Source of the DNA: Variovorax boronicumulans | Lineage (GTDB): Bacteria; Pseudomonadota; Gammaproteobacteria; Burkholderiales; Burkholderiaceae_C | Direction: 5' to 3' | DNA length: 59,837 nucleotides | NCBI RefSeq assembly: GCF_007677875.1 | Contig: NZ_VEDO01000028.1 | Span: 1-59,837 of the forward strand | Part shown: in pieces, positions 52,345-59,837 of the stretch | How the letters are laid out: the number at the start of each line of letters is the position of its first letter | Numbering within the stretch: position 1 is the first letter of the stretch | Program-made: the position numbers and the translations under genes | Notes under the pieces: generated by a model | What the model was told of the DNA's origin: nothing | The model's input: the letters and a program-made list of their open reading frames with translations, nothing else | Databases searched by the model: none

Positions 52345-54564
52345 TCAGAAATCGACCGAGGCGCTCACGTTGAAGGTGCGCGGGGCACCGACGACGAGGT
52401 AGCCGGAGCCGGGGTAGCCGCCGCTGGAGGCCCAGTAGTTCCTGTCGAACAGGTTGTCCACGCGCGCTCGCAGCGTGACCAGGCGGCCCTGCACATCCAT
52501 CAGGTAGCGCGCGCCCACGTCCAGGCGCGTCCAGCCCGGCACCCGCAGCGTGTTGGCGGCATCCACATAGCTCGCGCCGGTGTAGACGACACGGCCATCC
52601 AGCGCCAAACCGCGCACGCCGGCCACGTCCCATTCGGCGCCGAAGCTGGCCTGGGTGCGCGGCACGCCGATGACGCGCTTGCCGTCGGTGCTGGCACTGC
52701 CGGTGGACTTCTGCTTGGCATCCAGCCAGGTCAGGCCGCCCAGCAGCTTGAGGCCGCGCATGGCTTCGCCATAGGTGCTCAGCTCCAGCCCGCGGTGCTC
52801 GTCCTCGCCCGACGCGCGGAAGATCTGGTCGGCCCCCGTGAAGCCACGCGGCTTGGTGATGCTGAACAGCGCGACGCTAGCGCCGATGCGCCCGGCGTCG
52901 TACTTCAGGCCGATCTCTTTCTGCCTGGACACGTAGGGTGCCAGCGTTGCGCCCTGGTTCAACACCGGCAAGTTGTTGGCCGTGGCCGGTGCGGAGTCGC
53001 CCTTGACCAGCGACTCGATGTAGTTGCCGTAGACCGACAGCTGCTTGCTGGCCTTGAACAGCACGCCGGCGACCGGCGTGTTGCGGCTCTTGTCGTACGG
53101 CGTGCCAAGCACCACGCCGGTGCCGCCATATTCGTAGTCGGTGGATTCGAGCTTCTGGTGGCGCACGCCCAGCGTCACCAGCAGTTGATCGTCCAGCAAG
53201 GACAGCGTGTCGCCCATGGCGTAGCTGGTCAGCTTGACCTTGCCTTGCAGTTGCGGCGAGGCGACCGTCCCGCCATAACCGGCACCGGAACTGAAGACCG
53301 GCAACGCGTAAGCCGTCGGCTGGTACAGACCGGTCGCGAACCGGCCTGCAAAGTCGAAGGCAAAGGCGTTGTCCTTCTCCAGCGAAAAGTGCGAAGCGGA
53401 CACGACCCACTCGTGGCCGACTGCACCGGTGCGCAACTTGCCGCGCAGACCGATCTCACCGGTGTGCACGCGGTCGCGGCGGCCGTTGTCGAACCGGTAC
53501 GCGTACCCTGCGCCGGTGCTGGCATCGGTCACCGTCAGATTGGCCAGCGAGTTCTCTTCGCGGCTGCGGCGCATGCCGTAGGCGCCGAAGGCCGTCAGGC
53601 TGTCGTTGATGTCCCACTCGCCGCGCAGCGTGCCGAACACGTCGCGCTCGTTCGAGAACGACCAAGGCTGGGCGAAGTTCCGGCTGCCGTCCGGTGCAGC
53701 GGGCACTGCGGCGACGCCATTCAGCGAAACGTTGGGCCGGGTTTTCCGCAGCTTGTTGTCCTGCCAGCCCAGGTCGGCCGACAGACGCACGTCGCGGCTG
53801 CGCCAATCCAGGCCGACGGCGGCCAGGCTCAGCTCTGCATCCTCGCCATCGACGGCTGTGCCGCCGTCGCGGCGCGCCACGTTGAGGCGCACGCCGGTGC
53901 TGCCGTCCGGGCCGAAGCGGCGCGCGATGTCGGCCGCAGCGTTGACGGCGCCACCGCTGCCAACGCCCAGCGTGACGCGGTTCAGCGCTTCGTTCGGCGC
54001 CCGTTTGGGCAGCAGGTTGATGGCACCACCCAGGCTGCCATTGGGCGAAGCGCCCGTCAGGAAAGCCGAGGCACCGCGCAACACCTCCACCCGCTCGAAC
54101 AACTCGGTCGCGATGTACTGGCGCGGCATCAGGCTGTACAGGCCGTTGAACGCCGTGTCGTCGGAGTTCAGGATGAAGCCGCGCACGAAGTAGGCTTCCT
54201 GGAAATTGCCGAAGCCGCGGGCGGTGCGCACGGTCGGGTCGTTCTGCAGCACCTCGCCGACGCTCCTGGCCTGGCGGTCCTGGATCAACTCGTTCGTGTA
54301 GCTCGTGATGGAGAACGGCGTCTCCATGTTGTCGCGCGTGCCCAGGATGCCGGCACGGCCCCCGCGGGCCACTTGCCCACCCGCGTAAGACGGCGACAGC
54401 CCCTCGGCCGAGGCATCGGCACTGGCATTGACCGTGACGGTGGACAGCGACTTCTCGCCGCCGGCAGGCACGGCTTGCGCCCACACCAGCTGCGACAGGC
54501 ACAGGGCCAGGGGCGTCAACGCGCAGCCGGCAACGGCGCGCAGGGAAGAGGAAGGTACAGGCAT
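52345..54564 (-). CDS. TonB-dependent siderophore receptor 4
   Basis: A 739-residue receptor, the largest of the four. Signal peptide to about LSQLVWAQAV. The plug shows METPFSITSYTNELIQDRQA, EVLQNDPTVRTARGFGNFQE, AYFVRGFILNSDDTAFNGLY, and ERVEVLRGASAFLTGASPNG followed by SLGGAINLLPKR. The barrel ends FNVSASVDF. Its plug differs markedly from the other three (MPRQYIATELF, ASPNG), so it should recognise another ligand class. The ATG at 54564 opens the signal peptide with GGTGAG upstream. It is first in the operon. Confidence 0.92.
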   Translation of the reverse strand: MPVPSSSLRAVAGCALTPLALCLSQLVWAQAVPAGGEKSLSTVTVNASADASAEGLSPSYAGGQVARGGRAGILGTRDNMETPFSITSYTNELIQDRQARSVGEVLQNDPTVRTARGFGNFQEAYFVRGFILNSDDTAFNGLYSLMPRQYIATELFERVEVLRGASAFLTGASPNGSLGGAINLLPKRAPNEALNRVTLGVGSGGAVNAAADIARRFGPDGSTGVRLNVARRDGGTAVDGEDAELSLAAVGLDWRSRDVRLSADLGWQDNKLRKTRPNVSLNGVAAVPAAPDGSRNFAQPWSFSNERDVFGTLRGEWDINDSLTAFGAYGMRRSREENSLANLTVTDASTGAGYAYRFDNGRRDRVHTGEIGLRGKLRTGAVGHEWVVSASHFSLEKDNAFAFDFAGRFATGLYQPTAYALPVFSSGAGYGGTVASPQLQGKVKLTSYAMGDTLSLLDDQLLVTLGVRHQKLESTDYEYGGTGVVLGTPYDKSRNTPVAGVLFKASKQLSVYGNYIESLVKGDSAPATANNLPVLNQGATLAPYVSRQKEIGLKYDAGRIGASVALFSITKPRGFTGADQIFRASGEDEHRGLELSTYGEAMRGLKLLGGLTWLDAKQKSTGSASTDGKRVIGVPRTQASFGAEWDVAGVRGLALDGRVVYTGASYVDAANTLRVPGWTRLDVGARYLMDVQGRLVTLRARVDNLFDRNYWASSGGYPGSGYLVVGAPRTFNVSASVDF

Positions 54565-54683
54565 GGCGAGCTCACCCAAGCAGGGGTTTGGTGGGCTGGC
54601 TCGGCACATGGCGTCATGCGGACGCATGCCTGGCTGGCAAAGGACGGCGAGTTTACGCTGCGCCCCGCCAGAGATGGGCCGAA

Positions 54684-54703
54684 TCGTTGCACATCAGCAA
54701 CGA
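54684..54703. promoter_or_regulatory. Dyad between the universal stress gene and the receptor operon
   Basis: TCGTTGC (54684-54690), N6, GCAACGA (54697-54703) is a perfect 7-bp inverted repeat. A possible -10 TAAACT (54655-54650, minus strand) for the receptor operon lies 41 bp from its centre. It could be an operator for the receptors or a terminator stem for the stress gene, but no T-run follows. Confidence 0.4.
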
Positions 54704-54726
54704 CCCGGCGGGTCGCGGGCGCTGTT

Positions 54727-55146
54727 TCAGCGCAGCAGCAGCACCGGCACCTTGCACTGGCTGACCACCTTGGTGGCCACCGAGCCCATCAGCAGGTTGC
54801 CCAGCGCGCCATGGCCGTGGCTGCCCAGGGCCAGCAGGTCGTACCCACCCTGCTCGGCGGTCTGCGCCAGTTCGTGCGCAGGACTCCCCACCTTGAACTC
54901 GAACTGCGCAGCCACGCCCTTCTGCGCGAAGAAAGCCTTCACGGGTTCAAGCACCTTCTCGGCCTCTTCCTGGTAGTAGCCCTTGACGGTCTCGGCGTTC
55001 ACGTACGAGGCCGCGCGCTTGGGCAGTTCAAGCACCACCGTGAGCACGGTGTACGTGTTGCCGGTGGCCAGCAGCTGGTGCTGGGCGAGATAGGCCAGCA
55101 TGCGCTGGGTCTGTTCGCTGCCATCGACGGCGATCAGAATCTTCAT
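54727..55146 (-). CDS. Universal stress protein (UspA family)
   Basis: A 139-residue single-domain Usp. MKILIAVDGSEQTQRMLAYL opens the fold, and the ATP-binding motif near the end reads GSHGHGALGNLLMGSVATKV with the G-x2-G-x9-G-S/T pattern. Members bind ATP and help survival under starvation, oxygen limitation or metal stress. GGGAG precedes the ATG. Upstream lies a near-ideal Fnr-type class II promoter (55178-55219), so induction at low oxygen is likely. It is upstream of the receptor operon with 162 bp between. Confidence 0.94.
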   Translation of the reverse strand: MKILIAVDGSEQTQRMLAYLAQHQLLATGNTYTVLTVVLELPKRAASYVNAETVKGYYQEEAEKVLEPVKAFFAQKGVAAQFEFKVGSPAHELAQTAEQGGYDLLALGSHGHGALGNLLMGSVATKVVSQCKVPVLLLR

Positions 55147-55177
55147 GGTCGATCTCCCGGTTGGTTTTGATGGGTTC

Positions 55178-55219
55178 AGTATCTGCCCACGGGTGGGCGC
55201 AGGGCTTGATCTCCCTCAA
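55178..55219 (-). promoter_or_regulatory. Fnr/Anr-type class II promoter of the universal stress gene
   Basis: Minus strand: TTGAGGGAGATCAA (55219-55206) matches TTGAT-N4-ATCAA at 9 of 10 positions. A -10 GATACT lies at 55183-55178. The centres are exactly 32 bp apart, the spacing of an activator site at -41.5. The predicted start is near 55171, giving a 25-nt leader. The site could also affect the divergent tag gene. Confidence 0.7.
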
Positions 55220-55266
55220 GCCAGCAGGCGAAAGCAGCGCCCCGTTGCCGGCACAATGCCACCCCC

Positions 55267-55839
55267 ATGACCGCTCCCGCCGCCCTGCCCCGCTGCACCT
55301 GGTGCGGCACCGACGCGCTGTACCAGCACTACCACGACACCGAATGGGGCGTGCCGCAGCGCGACCCGCGCATGCTCTGGGAGATGCTGATGCTCGAAGG
55401 CTTTCAGGCCGGGCTGTCGTGGATCACCATCCTGCGCAAGCGCGAGGGCTTTCGCCGCGCGTTCGACGGTTTCGATCCCGAACGCGTTGCCCGCTTCGAC
55501 GAGGCGAAGATCCAGGCCCTGGTGGCCGACCCCGGCATCGTGCGCGCACGCGCCAAGATCGTGGCAACGATCGCGGGCGCGGAGATCTACAACCGCATGG
55601 CGGCCGCCGGCGAGGACTTCGCGGACTACTGCTGGGCCTTCACCGGCGGCCAGGTGCTGCATGGCGACGGCGTGCATGTCGCCACCTCTACGCCGCTGTC
55701 CGAGACCATCTCCAAGGACCTCAAGGCGCGTGGCTTCAAGTTCGTCGGCCCGACCATCGTCTACGCCTGGATGCAGGCGATCGGCATGGTCAACGACCAC
55801 GCCGTGCACTGCTTCCGGCGCGCGCAGCTGGCACGCTGA
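55267..55839 (+). CDS. tag: DNA-3-methyladenine glycosylase I
   Basis: Removes 3-methyladenine from alkylated DNA. It has 190 residues, standard length. The family start CTWCGTDALYQHYHDTEWGV carries a zinc Cys and His; MLEGFQAGLSWITILRKREG is the substrate-binding helix and FKFVGPTIVYAWMQAIGMVN the conserved C-terminal part. The closing HAVHC completes the Tag zinc site. It is divergent from the universal stress gene with 120 bp between. Confidence 0.96.
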   Translation: MTAPAALPRCTWCGTDALYQHYHDTEWGVPQRDPRMLWEMLMLEGFQAGLSWITILRKREGFRRAFDGFDPERVARFDEAKIQALVADPGIVRARAKIVATIAGAEIYNRMAAAGEDFADYCWAFTGGQVLHGDGVHVATSTPLSETISKDLKARGFKFVGPTIVYAWMQAIGMVNDHAVHCFRRAQLAR

Positions 55840-56024
55840 GCGCAGCCGCGCTTGGCGTGCGCCGCGCCCGCCCGGCATGGCGTGACCAGACCTGCCGCAG
55901 CACCCAGCGTTGTCCCTTGCAGCCGCTGCGCCCGCATGCCGCTGGCCTGCGCGTGCGCCGTTGGCCTACACCCGCGGGACGGCGTGGCATCTACTGTGCA
56001 TGCGTACAGACGCAAGGAGCAGCG

Positions 56025-56276
56025 ATGACCGACAAGCAGACCCAGTCCATGGCGGAAGACAGCAACATGGAGAAGGACCCGTCGACCTGGGTGACGGGTG
56101 ACGAGCCCATGACGGGCGCGCAGCGCTCCTACCTGAAAACGCTCAGCGAAGAGGCCAAGGAGCCCTTCGACGCATCGCTCACGAAGGCGCAGGCCTCGGT
56201 CCGCATCGATGAGTTGCAGCAGCTGACCGGACGCGCGCCGCCGGACCACACGCCGGCGACCGACCGCAACGAATAG
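56025..56276 (+). CDS. DUF3072 domain protein
   Basis: An 83-residue acidic protein. The core PSTWVTGDEPMTGAQRSYLK, TLSEEAKEPFDASLTKAQAS and RIDELQQLTGR is the DUF3072 signature, also seen fused to SAP/DUF-type domains. The function is unknown; relatives are often found near stress genes. AAGGAGCAGCG precedes the ATG. The 185 bp between tag and this gene show no other coding signal. Confidence 0.87.
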   Translation: MTDKQTQSMAEDSNMEKDPSTWVTGDEPMTGAQRSYLKTLSEEAKEPFDASLTKAQASVRIDELQQLTGRAPPDHTPATDRNE

Positions 56277-56323
56277 CCAGGAAGTCGCGTGGGGCGCGCA
56301 ACGCAGCGCGAGCGCCCTGCGCT

Positions 56324-56632
56324 TCACACGTAGCGCGGAATCGGCCCGTTCTGCGGCGTGGTGTTACCGCCCAGGTCCACCATCACCTTGTCGACGAAGC
56401 ACCAACCCCAGCCCTCTGGCGGGTCGTAGCCTTCGATGATGGGATGGCCGGTGGCGTGGAAATGCGCACGTGCGTGGCGGTGCGGCGAATCGTCGCAGCA
56501 GCCCACATGGCCGCAGTGCCGGCACAGGCGCAGGTGCACCCATTCGCTGCCGATCTTCAGGCATTCCTCGCATCCCAGCGCGCTGGGGTGCACGCGCAGG
56601 ATGCCGGCGGTGTGGGAACAGACAGGTCGCAC
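56324..56632 (-). CDS. UBP-type zinc finger protein
   Basis: A stand-alone UBP (ubiquitin-protease-type) zinc finger of about 102 residues. Metal ligands are seen in VCSHTAGI, GCEECLKIGSEWVHLRLCRH, CGHVGCCDDSPHRHARAHFH and ATGHPIIE. EGWGWCFVDKVMVDLG closes the domain. Bacteria lack ubiquitin proteases, so these fingers must bind other partners; the function is unknown. The GTG at 56632 is chosen because it puts CSH a few residues from the start as in homologues, with GAGG upstream; the ATG at 56671 (115 residues) is the alternative. It precedes the Nit1C-type genes on the same strand. Confidence 0.82.
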   Translation of the reverse strand: MRPVCSHTAGILRVHPSALGCEECLKIGSEWVHLRLCRHCGHVGCCDDSPHRHARAHFHATGHPIIEGYDPPEGWGWCFVDKVMVDLGGNTTPQNGPIPRYV

Positions 56633-56763
56633 GGCGTGGCCTCGGGCTGGGAACTGGTGGACGAACGCCATGGCCGCGGCGCCTCGCCCGTGGCGAAGGA
56701 GCTGCGGATGCTGGCTGCCAGATAGTAGGGCAGGCGCTGCAGCGGCCCGGGCCCGGCCCTCGC

Positions 56764-58074
56764 TCAGGCGAGCGCGGCCTGCAGTGGCACCTGCGCGGGC
56801 CTGGCCCGCAGCGCCTCGCCGGCGCCCAGGGACGCGTGCCGCTGCGCGATGCGCTCGGCCAGGTACTGCGCATCGCGTGCCACCCCGCTGAAGCGCCCCG
56901 ATCCCCAGGTGTGCAGCCAGGGCAGGCCCAGGAAGTACAGGCCCGGCACTGCCGTCACGCCCCGCGTGTGCACCGGGTGGCCGCGGCCGTTGAACACCGG
57001 CGCGTCGAGCCAGCCGAAATCCGGCGCGAAGCCGATGCACCAGACCACGGACGTGATGCCCGAGGCCGCCAGCGACAGCGTGGCGCGCTCGGCCGCCGGC
57101 TGCCAGACCGGCACGTACGGTGCACCGGCGGGGGCGTCGATCCCGCGCTCGGCGATGTACTTGTCGATCGACGCGTTGATGCCGTTGTAGGTGGCGTCGG
57201 CCCGGTCCAGCACCTCGGCCAGCCGCGGGGCGAAGCACAGCGTGTCGCCATCGGCCTGCAACCCTTCGAGCACGCCGAACAGCTCCATGCCTTCCAGCGC
57301 GAAGCGGCGCAGGTCGATGTCGCGCCCGCCGTCGCGGCCGGTCACGTAATGGTTGGTGTTGTCGCGCACGCCTTCGCGCAGCGGGTGCTGGGTCACGGGC
57401 ATGTCGTAGTAGCCCATGTCGGCCAGCCAGTCCACCACGTCGCGGCCGCGGTAAAAGCGCGCGCAGCGCGGCGCATCGCCCACGGCCAGCACGACCTGGC
57501 GCCCGGCCAGGTGCAGGTCCTCGGCGATCTGCGCACCGCTCTGGCCAGAGCCGACCACCAGCACCTTGCCGGGCGGCAGCTGGCCGGCATTGCGGTAGTC
57601 GGCCGAGTGGATCTGGCGGATGGATGCCGGCAGCCGCTCCGCGAGGCGCGGCACGATGGGCGTGTGGTAGCCGCCCGAGGCCACCACCACCTGTTCGGCG
57701 AAGCACTCGCCCGCGCTGCTGCGCACCACGAAGCCGCCCGGCGCGGGCCGGATCTGCTGCACCGCCACGCCTTCGCGCAGCGGCGCGTCGACGGCCTTCT
57801 TGAAGTCCGCGAGGTACTGGACGATCTGTTCCTTCTTCATGAAGCCGTGCGGGTCGTCGCCCGCGTAGGGGTGGCCCGGCAGCGCGCACTGCCAGTTGGG
57901 CGTGACCAGGCAGAAGTTGTCCCAGCGCTGGGTGCTCCAGCTGTGCAGGGCGCGGTGCTTTTCGAACACCACATGGTCCAGGCCCTGGGCCTGCAGGTAG
58001 TGGCTCAGCGACAGGCCGGCCTGGCCGCCGCCGACGATGACGACGGCGTGCTGGGGGATGGTGGAAGTGGGCAT
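56764..58074 (-). CDS. MSMEG_0569-family flavin-dependent oxidoreductase (Nit1C cluster)
   Basis: A 436-residue FAD/NADPH monooxygenase-like enzyme. FAD motif [20 protein letters not shown] at the start, a Baeyer-Villiger/FMO-like [20 protein letters not shown], and an NADPH motif [20 protein letters not shown] in the middle; [20 protein letters not shown] is near the end. The pattern matches the MSMEG_0569 family, a fixed member of the nitrilase-linked Nit1C cluster. The substrate is unknown. GGAG lies 8 bp before the ATG. It is 20 bp after the MSMEG_0570-like gene, which supports the cluster assignment. Confidence 0.87.
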   Translation of the reverse strand: MPTSTIPQHAVVIVGGGQAGLSLSHYLQAQGLDHVVFEKHRALHSWSTQRWDNFCLVTPNWQCALPGHPYAGDDPHGFMKKEQIVQYLADFKKAVDAPLREGVAVQQIRPAPGGFVVRSSAGECFAEQVVVASGGYHTPIVPRLAERLPASIRQIHSADYRNAGQLPPGKVLVVGSGQSGAQIAEDLHLAGRQVVLAVGDAPRCARFYRGRDVVDWLADMGYYDMPVTQHPLREGVRDNTNHYVTGRDGGRDIDLRRFALEGMELFGVLEGLQADGDTLCFAPRLAEVLDRADATYNGINASIDKYIAERGIDAPAGAPYVPVWQPAAERATLSLAASGITSVVWCIGFAPDFGWLDAPVFNGRGHPVHTRGVTAVPGLYFLGLPWLHTWGSGRFSGVARDAQYLAERIAQRHASLGAGEALRARPAQVPLQAALA

Positions 58075-58094
58075 GGCGGTTCTCCGGTGGACGG

Positions 58095-58385
58095 TCAAGC
58101 GGGGTGGAAGGACAGGACGCGCACCTGCGCGCCGGCGTGGTCGGCGAAGGCCGCAGCACGGGCCTCGGTGTCGGCCAGCTGGTCGAGCGCGGCCGAGCAG
58201 GCGAAGCCGTACTTCGCCTGCACGCGCGCGCTGGCGATGGCCGTGGCCTCGCGGGCGCGGCGCAGGAAGTCGGCCAGCGCGTAGTCCTGGCCGGGCGCGA
58301 AGAAGTCTTCGATGACCAGGGACGGCGAGTAGGCGAGGCTCTCGCTGGCGTCGGGCCAGCGCAGGCGGTAGTGCATGGCGGGCAT
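58095..58385 (-). CDS. MSMEG_0570-family small protein (Nit1C cluster)
   Basis: A 96-residue protein. MHYRLRWPDASESLAYSPSL, VIEDFFAPGQDYALADFLRR, and AIASARVQAKYGFACSAALD followed by QLADTEA are close to what I recall for MSMEG_0570, called a nitrogen-starvation response protein. It has no recognisable enzyme motif. Two in-frame start codons exist (58385 and 58376). A 94-bp gap with a hairpin repeat separates it from the glycosyltransferase gene upstream. Confidence 0.82.
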   Translation of the reverse strand: MPAMHYRLRWPDASESLAYSPSLVIEDFFAPGQDYALADFLRRAREATAIASARVQAKYGFACSAALDQLADTEARAAAFADHAGAQVRVLSFHPA

Positions 58386-58386
58386 G

Positions 58387-58450
58387 TCAGTGCCGCCCGG
58401 CCGCCCGAAGGCACTGATGCGCCCCCTCGGGGGGCAGCGATACGCGAAGC
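58387..58450. repeat. Intergenic hairpin repeat with the 21-nt element
   Basis: TCAGTGCC (58388-58395) and GGCACTGA (58410-58417) are 8-bp inverted arms around a GC-rich loop; the segment 58392-58412 is the exact reverse complement of 16652-16672. A second hairpin GCCCCC-TC-GGGGGC follows (around 58421-58435). The layout looks like a REP-type element. It interrupts the otherwise tight Nit1C gene string. Confidence 0.5.
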
Positions 58451-58479
58451 GATGAGCGTGGGGGCAGCATGTAGTTTCC

Positions 58480-59646
58480 TTAGGCGGTGACGGGTTCCAG
58501 CACGCGCCGGTACCAGGCCTCGTGCAGGGCGGCGCTGCGGGCCCAGCTGTGGGCCAGGCAGACCGGCGGCGGGGAGGACAGGCGCGGCAGCGCCAGCGCG
58601 CCGCCCAGGCCCGCGGCGATGGACGGCACGGACGTGGGGTCGCACCAGGCCACGGCCGGCGTGCCCTCCAGCGTCTCGGTGAAAGGCGCCATGCGCGAGA
58701 CCAGCACGGGCGTGCCGCACGCCAGGGCCTCGAGCGCCGCCAGGCCGAAGCCTTCGACCAGCGAGGGCATGGCCAGCACGTCGGCGCGGCGCATCAGCGC
58801 GGGCAGCAGCGCGTCGGGCAGCGGACCCGTGCGCAGCACGGGCTGCTGCGGGCCTTCGGCCAGGCCCGTCTCGGCCAGCGCGGCCTGCCAGTCGCGCCGC
58901 GCGGCGCCGTGGTCCAGCATGCTGGCGCCGCCGGCCACCACCAGGCGCGCATCGGCCCAGGCCGGGTCGTGTCTGCGCCGCTGCGCGAAGGCCTGCAACA
59001 GCCGCACCGTGTTCTTGCGCGCCTCCACGCCGCCGACCAGCAGCACCACGGGGCCGGTGGCCGCGGGCAGGCCCAGGGCGGCGACGGCCGTGGCGTCGCC
59101 GGGTTCGGGCTCGGGCCGGTAGCGCGCGAGGTCCACGCCATTGAACATGCGCTCGGCCGGGCGGCCGAGCGTCTCGCGGAAATGCCGGCACCAGCCGTCG
59201 CTGACACAGGCCACGCCGTCGGCGGCGCGCCAGGCCCGCTCCTGCCACAGGTTCAGCAGCGGCTGGCTGAAATCGTCCAGGTGGTGCACGGTGCGCAGCC
59301 AGGGCGGCAGCACATGGCCGGCCTCGCCCAGCAGGGCCAGCGCGTTCCCGGACAGGCTGTCCTGGGCGTGCAGCAGGTCGAAGCCGCCGCGCGCCAGCAG
59401 CGGCGGCAGGGCCTCGACCAGGGCATCGATGCGCTGCGCGACCTGGGCCACGAGGTCGCCCTGCAGGGTCCGTAACGCGATGGTCTCGACCGGGAAGCGG
59501 ACTGCGCGGAACAGCCGCTCGCCGGGCTCGGCCGAGGCGATCACCGTGATCGCGTGGCCGCGGCGGCGCAGGGCCTCGGCCAGCTCCAGCGTGTGGACGA
59601 CGCCACCGCGCGGGCGGACGGAATGGGTCAGCAGCGCGATCTTCAT
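58480..59646 (-). CDS. MSMEG_0565-family glycosyltransferase (Nit1C cluster)
   Basis: A 388-residue GT-B glycosyltransferase. The N-terminal MKIALLTHSVRPRGGVVHTL, then ELAEALRRRGHAITV, is the glycine-rich acceptor-side loop. The C-terminal domain has VVLLVGGVEARKNTVRLLQA and the nucleotide-sugar motif PSLVEGFGLAALEALACGTP with the catalytic EGFGLAALE. LRTVHHLDDFSQPLLNLWQE is particular to the MSMEG_0565 family. It probably glycosylates a small molecule made by the cluster. It is the first complete Nit1C gene in the window; further members would lie to the right. Confidence 0.87.
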   Translation of the reverse strand: MKIALLTHSVRPRGGVVHTLELAEALRRRGHAITVIASAEPGERLFRAVRFPVETIALRTLQGDLVAQVAQRIDALVEALPPLLARGGFDLLHAQDSLSGNALALLGEAGHVLPPWLRTVHHLDDFSQPLLNLWQERAWRAADGVACVSDGWCRHFRETLGRPAERMFNGVDLARYRPEPEPGDATAVAALGLPAATGPVVLLVGGVEARKNTVRLLQAFAQRRRHDPAWADARLVVAGGASMLDHGAARRDWQAALAETGLAEGPQQPVLRTGPLPDALLPALMRRADVLAMPSLVEGFGLAALEALACGTPVLVSRMAPFTETLEGTPAVAWCDPTSVPSIAAGLGGALALPRLSSPPPVCLAHSWARSAALHEAWYRRVLEPVTA

Positions 59647-59782
59647 GGCCGTGCCCCACAGCATTTCGCGGCCGAGCGAAGCGATGGCCCGGATCGGTCC
59701 CCGCTCGCCGGGGCCCCTGTGCCCACGCCGAGGAGCACAGTGGACTGGGCGGCGCGGGGAACCTCGCGCTTTGTCATCTGAC

Positions 59783-59837
59783 TCATTGCACTTGTTCGAG
59801 CTGAACGAACGCAGTGAGTGGTGCGAGTTGTGCAATG
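59783..59837 (-). CDS. Possible 3' end of an upstream gene (runs off right edge)
   Basis: The minus-strand frame from the window edge reads IAQLAPLTAFVQLEQVQ and a TGA at 59785-59783. If real, it is the C-terminus of the next Nit1C member or another gene. The same bases form inverted arms CATTGCAC/GTGCAATG (59784-59791 and 59830-59837), so this could instead be a regulatory region. The 136 bp between here and the glycosyltransferase hold no clear gene. Confidence 0.25.
   Translation of the reverse strand, partial: IAQLAPLTAFVQLEQVQ

Noticed and set aside
44525-55146. Fur boxes upstream of the receptor genes
   Set aside because: No run resembling GATAATGATAATCATTATC was found in the gaps; absence by eye is not proof.
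51877-55170. 1097-codon open frame on the plus strand across the PepSY and receptor 4 genes
   Set aside because: Crosses several well-supported minus-strand genes and has no motif; GC-rich antisense artefact.
56324-59659. 1111-codon continuous minus-strand frame
   Set aside because: Joins out-of-frame readings of the glycosyltransferase and oxidoreductase with the true zinc-finger frame; only its last part is a gene.

Overview
The window reads as chromosomal DNA of a high-GC betaproteobacterium, most likely Burkholderiales, family Comamonadaceae (Variovorax/Acidovorax-like). The grounds are the rpsL-rpsG-fusA-tuf order and protein sequences, the OmpC/Omp32-type porin, the orphan Bug-type binding protein, DUF2917 beside a LysR gene, and the HemJ/Mg-type HemB pair. 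I see no rRNA, tRNA, insertion sequence, CRISPR array or prophage. Genes are tightly packed, and many neighbours overlap as ATGA or TGATG.

Layout. 1-3.6 kb: str operon on the minus strand (rpsL, rpsG, fusA, start of tuf) with a clear sigma70 promoter. 3.6-7.3 kb: minus-strand run hemJ, vanZ-like, thin ferredoxin, alpha/beta hydrolase, dacA-type carboxypeptidase. 7.3-7.55 kb: candidate small RNA or attenuator with its own promoter and terminator, between hemJ and the divergent hemB. 7.55-12.5 kb: hemB, corA-like, a Sel1-repeat protein and a general porin with a structured 5' leader. 12.9-20.8 kb: heavy-metal-type two-component pair, then small-molecule enzymes (GST, RidA, amidohydrolase, dienelactone hydrolase, SDR), a DNA glycosylase, a LysR regulator, DUF2917 and a GNAT. 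20.8-26 kb: an operon with a molybdo-hydroxylase large subunit broken by one in-frame TAA, a DapA-like lyase/aldolase, an aspartate-dehydrogenase-like protein, a complete 3-hydroxyanthranilate 3,4-dioxygenase and a PPC/DUF296 protein. 26-30 kb: Mla/Mce-type lipid transporter (permease, ATPase, MCE protein, lipoprotein).

30-44.5 kb: a double-domain GNAT, a cNMP-binding patatin of the NTE type, DUF5329, a metallophosphoesterase, a Bug/TauD pair, LysE and YciI proteins, an orphan FliD-C-like protein, a CsgG-DUF4810-DUF799 lipoprotein operon, a second Mce locus without an ATPase, YigZ, and a Crp/Fnr regulator with a multi-half-site palindrome upstream. 44.5-54.6 kb: four TonB-dependent siderophore receptors in one co-directional run with a PepSY membrane protein and a small membrane protein, but no siderophore synthesis genes. 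54.7-56.3 kb: a universal stress protein with a near-ideal Fnr-type promoter, tag, DUF3072. 56.3-59.8 kb: a UBP-type zinc finger, then three genes of the conserved but functionally unresolved Nit1C (nitrilase) cluster (flavin oxidoreductase, small MSMEG_0570-type protein, glycosyltransferase), which runs off the right edge.

The best candidates for something undescribed are the hemJ/hemB small RNA, the Nit1C edge, the four-receptor operon, the ATPase-less Mce locus and the 3-hydroxyanthranilate-linked operon. All functional statements are from reading the sequence and family knowledge; no database search was run.
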